NCBI GenBank assembly: GCA_030689795.1 | Contig: JAUYEO010000059.1 | Coordinates: 1 to 13,680 of the forward strand | Length of the DNA: 13,680 nucleotides | DNA from: Desulfobacterales bacterium | GTDB lineage: Bacteria > Desulfobacterota > Desulfobacteria > Desulfobacterales > RPRI01 | Direction of reading: 5' to 3' | In this document: piece after piece, positions 1-6,825 of the stretch | Position numbering within the stretch: the stretch's first letter is position 1 | Layout: the number at the start of each line of letters is the position of its first letter | Position numbers and translations under genes: made by a program | Notes under the pieces: model-generated | Database searches by the model: none | Told to the model about the DNA's origin: nothing | The model's input: only the letters and a program-made list of their open reading frames with translations

Positions 1-3
1 CAT
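1..3 (-). CDS. Possible start codon of a divergent gene leaving the window
   Basis: On the minus strand the sequence AAGGAG (complement of 12-17) is followed after 8 nt by an ATG (complement of 1-3). This is an ideal Shine-Dalgarno and start spacing, so a gene reading leftwards out of the window probably begins here. Only its start codon is visible and nothing can be said about its product. If real, it is divergent to the TAXI-TRAP operon, and the 1-300 region would carry both promoters. Confidence 0.4.
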
Positions 4-36
4 GATGGCATCTCCTTGTTGACCATTGAATCATGC

Positions 37-64
37 TTCATCATTAAACGCCTATTAATATAAT
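37..64 (+). promoter_or_regulatory. Weak candidate promoter for the TAXI-TRAP operon
   Basis: A perfect TATAAT lies at 59-64 in an AT-rich stretch. The hexamer 16 bp upstream (37-42, TTCATC) matches the -35 consensus only partly. Just downstream, AAACC (67-71) and GGTTT (85-89) form a small imperfect inverted repeat that could be an operator. Transcription from here would give a leader of about 230 nt that runs through the inverted-repeat element. The same AT-rich block could serve a divergent promoter. Confidence 0.25.
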
Positions 65-125
65 ACAAACCGCGCTAACTGCGAGGTTTATGGGTTCGGC
101 ACTTAAGATTTATTCGTAAATATAG

Positions 126-276
126 TGAGCCAATTGCAAAAGTCCCTCTCCCCTCCCTTGATGGGAGGGGATTAAGGGGAGGGTGAAAGAATAACTCATT
201 GATAACTCTAATTTTTTACCCCTCACCCTCTCCCGCAAGTGGAGAGGGTATTTTCGGGAGTTTTGCAATTGGCTCA
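126..276. repeat. 151-bp inverted-repeat (MITE-like) element
   Basis: The ends form a perfect 16-bp inverted repeat, TGAGCCAATTGCAAAA (126-141) and its reverse complement (261-276). Inside are two further perfect hairpins: a 9-bp stem 149-157/163-171 with a 5-nt loop, and a 9-bp stem 225-233/241-249 with a 7-nt loop. Both are built from C/T-rich CCCTC-type runs. The whole element is therefore nearly self-complementary, as in non-coding mobile repeats. I see no transposase and no clear target-site duplication. Its right end lies 9 nt before the AAGGAG of the TAXI gene, so its RNA form would sit in that gene's leader. The ORF extending upstream of the TAXI gene through this element is an artefact. 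Confidence 0.75.
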
Positions 277-300
277 ATAATAAAAAAGGAGAAAATGTTT

Positions 301-1251
301 ATGAAAAAACTGTTGAGTGTGTGTGTAGCTGTTTTGTTTGTGATCTGCGCGGTTGCCACGGTTTACGCGGCTGATACCAAGCTGGTCCTCTCAACCGGCG
401 GAACTGCCGGAACTTACTACCCTCTTGGCGGCGCGATAGCAAGAATCTGGAACACCAAGATTCCGGCCATGAACGTGACCGCACAAACCACCGGGGCATC
501 AGCCGAGAACATCCGGCTGGTCAACAAAAAAGAAGCCGAACTGGCCCTTGTTCAGAGCGATACCCTCGACGCTGCTTTCAATGCCAAAGCACCGTTCACG
601 GAAGCCATCAAGAGCATGAGCGTCATCGCGGTACTCTATCCTGAAATCATCCAGGTTGTGGTCCGGACTGACTCCCCAATCAAATCCATTGCGGATCTCA
701 AGGGCAAGAAGGTAGGCGTCGGCGCGCCCGGAAGCGGAACCGAAGCCAATTTCAGGCAATTAATGGACATTTACGGTTTAGCCAAGGATGACGTCAAGAG
801 CCAGTATCTCTCTTTTTCCGAGAGCGCCGAACAGTTCAAGGACAGGCATATCGATGCCTTTATCGTGACGGCCGGCATTCCCAATGCCGCCATCATGGAT
901 ATCGGCACACAGCACGAAATACGGATCCTTAATATTCCTGCCGATATGGCGGCCAAACTTACAGGAAAATACCCCTTTTTGGCAGCAGCCAAAGTGCCTG
1001 CCGGCACCTATAAGAACCAGGCCCAGGATGTTGCAACCGTTGCGGTGAATGCCGTTCTCATTGCCGGCAACGACCTCTCCACAGACATTGTCTACAGCAT
1101 GACCAAAGCCCTGTTTGATAATCAGGCTGAACTGGCATCCGCCCATGCCAAGGGCAAAGAACTGAATCTGCAATACGCGGTTCAGGGCGTATCAATTCCC
1201 TTCCATCCGGGCGCATTGAAGTACTACAAAGAAAAAGGCGCGATAAAATAG
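301..1251 (+). CDS. TAXI family TRAP transporter substrate-binding protein
   Basis: This is the periplasmic binding protein of a tripartite ATP-independent periplasmic transporter of the TAXI type. It captures a solute and delivers it to the fused permease two genes downstream. The start at 301 gives 316 aa. AAGGAG (286-291) lies 9 nt before this ATG but only 3 nt before the in-frame ATG at 295, so 301 is preferred. The N-terminus MKKLLSVCVAVLFVICAVA is a signal peptide with a likely cleavage after VYA (about residue 23). There is no good lipobox, so the protein is probably soluble. The mature start (LVLSTGGTAGTYYPLGG) and the later segments KKVGVGAPGSGTE and PFHPGALKYYKEKG are typical of TAXI proteins. 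The substrate cannot be read from sequence. Characterised TAXI proteins include glutamate binders, and the nearby glutamate synthase genes make that a loose guess only. Confidence 0.93.
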   Translation: MKKLLSVCVAVLFVICAVATVYAADTKLVLSTGGTAGTYYPLGGAIARIWNTKIPAMNVTAQTTGASAENIRLVNKKEAELALVQSDTLDAAFNAKAPFTEAIKSMSVIAVLYPEIIQVVVRTDSPIKSIADLKGKKVGVGAPGSGTEANFRQLMDIYGLAKDDVKSQYLSFSESAEQFKDRHIDAFIVTAGIPNAAIMDIGTQHEIRILNIPADMAAKLTGKYPFLAAAKVPAGTYKNQAQDVATVAVNAVLIAGNDLSTDIVYSMTKALFDNQAELASAHAKGKELNLQYAVQGVSIPFHPGALKYYKEKGAIK

Positions 1252-1264
1252 CCTTAAGGAGAAT

Positions 1265-1309
1265 ACGGGCGCAGTTTTCCGGACGGGAAACTGCGCCTTA
1301 TTATTTTTT
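1265..1309 (+). terminator. Intrinsic terminator or attenuator between TAXI and DUF1850 genes
   Basis: A 10-bp perfect stem (GGCGCAGTTT 1268-1277 with 1288-1297) extends by three more pairs, one of them G-U, to a GGAC loop. It is followed by TTATTATTTTTT (1298-1309). This is a textbook Rho-independent terminator, 16 nt after the TAXI stop. The next gene starts at 1310, directly at the end of the T-run. It probably lets only part of the transcripts continue, so that binding protein exceeds permease. Confidence 0.85.
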
Positions 1310-1813
1310 ATGAGCCGTCGATTTGCGTGGAGTATTACCATTGCCGGGATCATCGGCGCCGGTCTGTTGTTCCTGCCGTTTATCACAGCGCTTGAAATCA
1401 GCGATTTTAAAACCCGGCAAAGACTTCTGCTCGTTTGCATGCAATCCGGAGAAGAATTTACCATCTCCTTCATTCACTCCGTAAATCGGCGGCCTGTTTA
1501 CGACACACTGCGGGTGGAAGGAGACCACCTTGTGATAGTGCGGTCGCGCTACGATTCATTCGGGGCCGGCATGCCTGAGTCTTCCACCGGGGAAGGAACG
1601 CTTAAAGTCGCAAAAGACGGCTGGCTGGAATGGACCGTCAACAGGCCTGTCCCGGATATAACCGTCAGGGTCGGGTGGACGGCTGAGCATATGTTGCATA
1701 TCAGAGACCGGAAGATCCGCCTGACGGAACTGGCGGAACCGGGGAGTGGGTTAACCATGCGGGTTCAGAAAATAAGCATGATAGATTATTTGAAAGGCAG
1801 ATCCGTTAAATGA
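1310..1813 (+). CDS. DUF1850 protein, TAXI-TRAP associated
   Basis: A 167-aa protein with one N-terminal hydrophobic segment (about residues 8-27, SITIAGIIGAGLLFLPFITA), so probably membrane-anchored or exported. The body carries the DUF1850 pattern: FTISFIHSVNRRPVYDTLRVEG, then SRYDSFGAGMPES, and a basic C-terminal beta-rich part (HMLHIRDRKIRLTEL). DUF1850 genes are repeatedly found between TAXI binding proteins and fused TRAP permeases; their molecular role is not known to me. The start is uncertain. No Shine-Dalgarno is visible because the T-run of the preceding hairpin occupies that position. The end overlaps the permease start by 4 bp (ATGA), indicating translational coupling. Confidence 0.85.
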   Translation: MSRRFAWSITIAGIIGAGLLFLPFITALEISDFKTRQRLLLVCMQSGEEFTISFIHSVNRRPVYDTLRVEGDHLVIVRSRYDSFGAGMPESSTGEGTLKVAKDGWLEWTVNRPVPDITVRVGWTAEHMLHIRDRKIRLTELAEPGSGLTMRVQKISMIDYLKGRSVK

Positions 1814-3813
1814 AAGAAAATACGGAAGATAATGTTAAATCAGGCATCCTCACGACGAAAATGGAGGGAGTCGAAGCCGTTTCCAAGGATGAGATCGAAG
1901 CAATTCTGAAAAAGGTCGACAGGGAGGCGAATGTCCGTCCGCTGACCGGCATTTCGCGCTGGATCGTTTATGTCATCGGCGTCAGTTGGTCGGTTTTCCA
2001 AGTCTATACGGCCGCCTTCGGGCTTTTGCCGGCACAGCTCCAGCGTTCCGTACATCTGGCGTTTGCTTTCGCACTGGCCTATCTCCTGTTTCCCTTCCGT
2101 TCATCGAAGTCTTCCGACCTGCTCAGATGGTACAGCTGGGTGTTTGCCGCTTTCGCGACTTTAGTCGGTTTATACATGGGGCTCAACTACATGCGCATCA
2201 TGGAGGCCGGCGGGGATTATGCTACCGCTGATTATATTTTTGCCGGGTTCGGAATTCTTCTCACTCTGGAGGCGGCGCGCCGCGTGGTGGGTCTCCCGAT
2301 CGCCTGCCTGGCAGGCTTCTTTCTATTTTACGCCTATTTCGGAAGCTATTTTCCTTCATTCATGGCCCATCGGGGATATTCGCTGCAGCGGATCGCGTCC
2401 CATATGTATCTCACAACTGAAGGCATCCTGGGCATTCCATTAGGAGTTTGCGCCACATTCATCTATCTCTTCATTCTGTTCGGTTCCTTCCGGGAGAAGA
2501 CGGGACTGGGACAGCTTTTCATCGATATTTCCAATGCCATTGCCGGATGGGCTTCGGGCGGGCCGGCCAAGATGGCGGTCATCACCAGCGCCATGGAAGG
2601 CACGGTTTCGGGGAGTTCGGTGGCCAATACAGTTGAGTCGGGCAGCCTGACCATCCCCATGATGAAGCGCCTGGGTTATCGTCCTGAGTTTGCGGCGGCA
2701 GTGGAAGCTTCCGCTTCAACCGGCGGGCAGATAATGCCGCCCATCATGGGCGCGGCCGCCTTTATCATGGCCGAATTCCTCAATATGCCCTACCTCGATA
2801 TCGCCAAGGCGGCGATTATTCCGGCCTGCCTTTATTTCTTCGGAGTATTCATGGAGGTGCACTTCGAGGCAAAGCGCCTCAAGCTGCGCGGCTTGAGCCG
2901 GGATGAGCTTCCAAGGTTCATTGATGTCATGAAGGAACGGGGCCATCTCTTTGTTCCTCTTATTTCAATCATCGTCTTTCTCGGCATAGGTTTTACGCCG
3001 CTTTATGCAGCTTTGATGGGCCTTGTGACCTGCGTGGTAGTCGGCGCCATGCGCAAATCGACCAGGATGAGTTTTCGGGAAATAATGGATGCTTTTGAAC
3101 TCGGCGCCCGTAACGCGATCGGGGTGGCCCTTGCCTGCGCTTCGGCGGGCATTATCATCGGCGTGATCACTCTTACCGGGTTGGGGTTAAAGCTGGCAAA
3201 CGGCCTGGTGGACCTTGCGGGAGGAAACCTTCTGCTGACCCTCATATTCACCATGTTCGCCTCTCTTATCCTCGGCATGGGCGCCCCTACCACAGCCAAT
3301 TACATCATCACCTCGACTATTGCTGCGCCCGCCATCATCCAGCTTGGTGTGCATCCGCTGGCAGCCCACATGTTCGTTTTCTATTTCGGGATCATCGCCG
3401 ACATTACCCCGCCGGTTGCACTGGCCGCCTACGCGGGAGCGAGCATCGCGAAATCCGACCCGTTGAAGACAGGGATTATCGCCACAAAGCTTGCCATAGG
3501 CGCATTTATAGTGCCGTTCATTTTTGTCTATAATCCGGCGATGCTGTGGATCAACACCACATGGTATGGAATAATCCAGACGCTGTTCACGTCATGCATC
3601 GGCATGACGGCAATCGGCGCTTCAATGATAGGATTTTTCCTGACCAGAATGACATGGTTGGAAAGAGTCGTGTTTTTTATCGGCGGCCTGATGCTCGTTG
3701 ATCCCGGAACAATAACCGACTTAATGGGCCTGCTTATCCTCGCAGTTGCCTGTTTTTACCAGTGGGAGAAAAAGAGAAAAGAGACCCTACAAGAGTCTGT
3801 CGTAAACATATAA
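1810..3813 (+). CDS. TRAP transporter fused permease (4TM + 12TM)
   Basis: A 667-aa inner-membrane permease that fuses the small DctQ-like and large DctM-like subunits. It carries out ion-gradient-driven uptake of the solute delivered by the TAXI protein. A cytoplasmic N-terminus (about 1-45) is followed by the four-helix part and then the large transport domain. Family motifs are clear: EGTVSGSSVANTVESG and EASASTGGQIMPP (about residues 261-310), GMGAPTTANYIITS (about 489), ITPPVALAAYAGASIAKSDP, and VPFIFVYNPAMLW. The length is normal for TRAP fused permeases. The start overlaps the DUF1850 stop. The gene is convergent to the amidotransferase gene. Confidence 0.95.
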   Translation: MKENTEDNVKSGILTTKMEGVEAVSKDEIEAILKKVDREANVRPLTGISRWIVYVIGVSWSVFQVYTAAFGLLPAQLQRSVHLAFAFALAYLLFPFRSSKSSDLLRWYSWVFAAFATLVGLYMGLNYMRIMEAGGDYATADYIFAGFGILLTLEAARRVVGLPIACLAGFFLFYAYFGSYFPSFMAHRGYSLQRIASHMYLTTEGILGIPLGVCATFIYLFILFGSFREKTGLGQLFIDISNAIAGWASGGPAKMAVITSAMEGTVSGSSVANTVESGSLTIPMMKRLGYRPEFAAAVEASASTGGQIMPPIMGAAAFIMAEFLNMPYLDIAKAAIIPACLYFFGVFMEVHFEAKRLKLRGLSRDELPRFIDVMKERGHLFVPLISIIVFLGIGFTPLYAALMGLVTCVVVGAMRKSTRMSFREIMDAFELGARNAIGVALACASAGIIIGVITLTGLGLKLANGLVDLAGGNLLLTLIFTMFASLILGMGAPTTANYIITSTIAAPAIIQLGVHPLAAHMFVFYFGIIADITPPVALAAYAGASIAKSDPLKTGIIATKLAIGAFIVPFIFVYNPAMLWINTTWYGIIQTLFTSCIGMTAIGASMIGFFLTRMTWLERVVFFIGGLMLVDPGTITDLMGLLILAVACFYQWEKKRKETLQESVVNI

Positions 3814-3814
3814 G

Positions 3815-3855
3815 AAAAATGCCCGTTAAAACCGGTCTGCGTGAAGCAGACCGGT
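3815..3855 (-). terminator. Intrinsic terminator between convergent genes
   Basis: A perfect 10-bp stem, ACCGGTCTGC (3831-3840) with GCAGACCGGT (3846-3855), has loop GTGAA. On the minus strand it is followed by TTTT (3830-3827) and TTTTT (3819-3815), so it mainly ends the leftward glutamate-synthase operon, whose stop codon it touches. On the plus strand the tail (CACTCTTTCT) is weaker, but it may also slow transcripts from the permease. Confidence 0.75.
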
Positions 3856-6512
3856 CACTCTTTCTCCCAATCGACTCCATATTCTTCAGAAGCGACCGAT
3901 TCCACGGCCAGCACATCCAGCTTGACTGCCTGCACTTTCCGGTAGATCTCATTATACTCTTTCCGTTCACCGTTTACCGTCAGCAGATCATTTTCGACCG
4001 AGATTCCGAACAGTCTTTCGTTTTCTTCCAGATACGGACGTATAAGCTCCCAGTCGGCCGGGCCCAAGTCAGTAAATTCTCCGCCGTTTAACTGTTCGTC
4101 CACCACTTTTCGGAAAGGATCTCTCATATAAATGGCCCCGCCGGATGCGAGCGAAAACAGATTTGAACCCGGATATGGAGTCGCCTGGGCGGTTGCATTG
4201 CCTTCATCATCTACCTGAAGCCCGTTTAAAACGACAAAACCTCCGCCGTTGAGCGGATCACCGGCCATGAAAGATTCGGCAAGGTAATCAAGGCAGGTCC
4301 CGTTGATGACGACACGCGGATGACCTACAGCGTTTATCAGCGGACGTCCGGCCGCATTTCCCAGCACAAAGACATTTCCTCCCTTTGCGCCGTACATGAA
4401 TGTCTGCCCGACATCGCCGTACACTACAAGCTTTCCTCTTTTCATTATCTGGCCAAGCTGATCCTGCGCATTGTCGTGCACATATATCTCCGGGCCGTCT
4501 ATGCCGGAAGCCAGGTAGTCGCCGGAACTCCCGTAGACGTCTATCCTGACACCGTCCGCGGCTTCACCCAGGCCGCAGCCGGTAAACCGCTGCCCCCTGT
4601 ACCCGTAGCAGATATATCGCTTCCAGCCGAGCTTATGCGCGGCGCAGATAAGGCGCGCATCGCAAGCATCGCCTTCCGGCGGAAATTTCCGGGCATTTAT
4701 TATCAGGATATTATCAATCCCTTCGGGCGCCCTTAAGGCAGCGCGGGTATTCCAGTCGACATGCCTGTACCTCCCGGAGGCTTTACCGCTTATACCGGAT
4801 GCCGAAGCAAAAACGGAGTCGAGACTGCTTCTCACCATATTGAGCACCGAACCGCGTTTTTTAAGACCCAGAGGATACCGGCGGTCATTAAGAAATGTCA
4901 GGATTCCGATCGCTTTTGACATGTTGTCGTCGCTTTGGCCGGAAAGTCTCGTCAGCTCCGCACATGCATATCTTAAAGTCTCATAATCCCAGCCGGTGAT
5001 ATTTTTTATGAAAAAGGAGGTTCCGGCCGCAGGATCTTTTGCCGCGAAACAGTCCCGGATCGCTTTTGAAACTCCGTCTGCGTCCTCAGGCGGCCTGATA
5101 TCCGGCGTCATTTTATAATGAGCCTGTTTTCCCGGCAGTTTGATCGCCTCGCCGAACTTGTTGGTGCAGACCAGCTCTTTTTTGCCTGCGCCGTTTCCGT
5201 CATCCTTTACCGTGAAGATAAAAGCCCCGCCGTCAGTGGCGCTCCCGCCCCGCGCATTCCAGTATTTGTCGGCAACCGGGCAAAAGCGGCTGTCTTCCTT
5301 TGCAAGACTCTGAAGCGTTGCGTCTATCGCCTGCTTTTCTGAACATATGAGCCCTATCTGAACTTCGCCTTCCTGCAGGGCAAAAACCTGCGGACGCAGC
5401 ATGGCCGTATCCGTTATGCCGATAAGCTGAAAAGCCTTGTTATAGAAATCATTGCGGGCAATTATGAAAAACCACGGCCCGTCAGGCGAGCTGTGCATGT
5501 GGTTCGACTGGATATGTCTGTATATCTGCTGTTTTGCCGGAGGCAGCAGGTCGAAATCATGTTCGGTGGTCGGCGCCATCGCCTCGATAATATACTCCAT
5601 CGGATATCCGTACGTACGGTTCAACAGATCGAGCATCAACACCGAAACTTCCGTATCCGTCAGAAACTGCGGGAAGATGTTGTTCTGTTTCAGGTACTCG
5701 CTGACTGCATGGTAGTTTGCAAAGTCGCCGTTGTGAACAAGGGCTTCATCCATTCCGATAAACGGGTGTGCTCCGCCCGGATGCCATACGCGCCCCTTGG
5801 TCGGAAATCGCTGGTGGGCGATCCATCCGTGCGCCTTGAAGTCATCCAGCAGGTAATACTGTGCGACCTGCTCCGCATATCCTACGATTTTAAGGATCAT
5901 GAGGTTGCGGCCGTGGGAAAGTACAAATGCCTTTTTCTCTCCCAGGGAAGCATAAAACGCCTGGTTCAGAAGATATGTGTTCCGATAGATATATTCGTCT
6001 TCCGCCTTCTGCGGACTGATATCCTGTAATCCGTTATCCCCGATAAAGCGGTCCAGCACGTCGCGTTTAACCCTCACAAAATAGCGCCAGACATCAGGAG
6101 GCCTTACTTCGAGGCCTGCGATGTCGCGGTAATCGTCCACAGCCGGTATCTTCCCGGCCTTGCTGATTTCAAGATACGGTTCAATATTCATTTTTTCAAC
6201 ATCCCTGCGCGCTTCAGGGTCGAGCAGGGCAATCTGGAGCATGTAGTGCGTATCCAGAACATCCTGCGTAACTCCGAGGCTGTCCGCAGAAAGCCCGACG
6301 GCAGCAATGCCGCCTCCCTTGCCGTTGCCCCGGTTGTGCATCTGGACCGAAGGCTCGAATATATGGCGTCCGCCGACCGGAATCGAAGAGATGAATCCTG
6401 TAACCCCGCACCCGCCTTCTTCCGCGGCCTTTTTTGAAGATACGTTTCCCTGCGGCAGATTCGCCCTGCCGGCAAGAATTCTGTTGATGATATTGTCCCT
6501 GTTCTTATGCAT
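3855..6512 (-). CDS. Glutamate synthase-like protein: class II glutamine amidotransferase fused to GXGXG domain
   Basis: An 885-aa protein with two glutamate synthase domains. Residues about 35-420 form a class II (Ntn-type) glutamine amidotransferase that releases ammonia from glutamine. Cys35 in GGCGVTGF is the likely nucleophile, exposed by removal of a 34-residue propeptide. HQRFPT (233-238) and HNGD (260-263) are the glutamine-binding motifs. A middle region (about 470-590) is not clearly assignable. Residues about 640-830 match the GXGXG beta-helix domain (GYRGQRFTGCGLGEAADG, then repeated G-rich turns such as KGGNVFVLGNAAGRPL). In classical GltB the FMN domain lies between these two; here it is a separate gene upstream. 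It is the last gene of the operon, after a 313-nt spacer. The Shine-Dalgarno is poor (AAGGGA 12 nt upstream of the ATG). Whether the product is glutamate or another aminated or alkylaminated compound is open. Confidence 0.88.
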   Translation of the reverse strand: MHKNRDNIINRILAGRANLPQGNVSSKKAAEEGGCGVTGFISSIPVGGRHIFEPSVQMHNRGNGKGGGIAAVGLSADSLGVTQDVLDTHYMLQIALLDPEARRDVEKMNIEPYLEISKAGKIPAVDDYRDIAGLEVRPPDVWRYFVRVKRDVLDRFIGDNGLQDISPQKAEDEYIYRNTYLLNQAFYASLGEKKAFVLSHGRNLMILKIVGYAEQVAQYYLLDDFKAHGWIAHQRFPTKGRVWHPGGAHPFIGMDEALVHNGDFANYHAVSEYLKQNNIFPQFLTDTEVSVLMLDLLNRTYGYPMEYIIEAMAPTTEHDFDLLPPAKQQIYRHIQSNHMHSSPDGPWFFIIARNDFYNKAFQLIGITDTAMLRPQVFALQEGEVQIGLICSEKQAIDATLQSLAKEDSRFCPVADKYWNARGGSATDGGAFIFTVKDDGNGAGKKELVCTNKFGEAIKLPGKQAHYKMTPDIRPPEDADGVSKAIRDCFAAKDPAAGTSFFIKNITGWDYETLRYACAELTRLSGQSDDNMSKAIGILTFLNDRRYPLGLKKRGSVLNMVRSSLDSVFASASGISGKASGRYRHVDWNTRAALRAPEGIDNILIINARKFPPEGDACDARLICAAHKLGWKRYICYGYRGQRFTGCGLGEAADGVRIDVYGSSGDYLASGIDGPEIYVHDNAQDQLGQIMKRGKLVVYGDVGQTFMYGAKGGNVFVLGNAAGRPLINAVGHPRVVINGTCLDYLAESFMAGDPLNGGGFVVLNGLQVDDEGNATAQATPYPGSNLFSLASGGAIYMRDPFRKVVDEQLNGGEFTDLGPADWELIRPYLEENERLFGISVENDLLTVNGERKEYNEIYRKVQAVKLDVLAVESVASEEYGVDWEKE

Positions 6513-6825
6513 TTTCAGCTTTTATCCCTTGTGCTTTTTGAGACTTTGTATACCCCGACCCAGCTTGTTTAATCAGGACGCAGATTTTCGCAGATACCCG
6601 CAGATATCTATTTTTCTCAAATTATCAAATACCTTGCGTTTCGGTATATCTAAAAAGAGCTCGAGGATTCGAGGGGTCAAGTGAAGGTTAAAAAAACCGC
6701 CTTTTTACTTTTCACTTTCGCCTCACGCCTCACGACTTTAGTTTTTTATATTGAAAATCCTGGCAATCTGCGTTCATCTGCGTCCCCAAAGGCAATTCCT
6801 ATATTATCGAGTTATTTCCCGTTTA
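6513..6825. repeat. 313-nt intra-operon spacer with dispersed-repeat-like inverted ends
   Basis: No gene is visible. GGACGCAGAT-TTT-CGCAGAT (6576-6595) and the reverse complement of 6766-6785 (GGACGCAGAT-GAA-CGCAGAT) match at 17 of 20 positions in inverted orientation, 210 bp apart end to end. Each arm also repeats CGCAGAT internally. Between them lie simple-repeat-like pieces: a TTTTTACTTTTCACTTTCGCC stretch near 6703-6723 and repeated CCTCACG near 6721-6734. This resembles a dispersed intergenic repeat inserted between two operon genes. I find no strong terminator in it for the minus strand, so read-through into the amidotransferase gene is possible. Confidence 0.55.

Noticed and set aside
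19..24. TTGACC as a -35 box
   Set aside because: The hexamer 17 bp downstream (CATTAA) matches the -10 consensus at only three positions; the perfect TATAAT at 59-64 is a better anchor.
199..300. Upstream extension of the TAXI reading frame (34 extra residues)
   Set aside because: It lies inside the inverted-repeat element and would place a non-signal sequence before a clear signal peptide; AAGGAG at 286-291 supports the start at 301.
3762..6684. Plus-strand reading frames opposite the amidotransferase gene (for example 3762-4091, 4320-4736, 5493-6029, 6307-6684)
   Set aside because: They are antisense to a strongly conserved protein, show no recognisable domains and have no ribosome binding sites.
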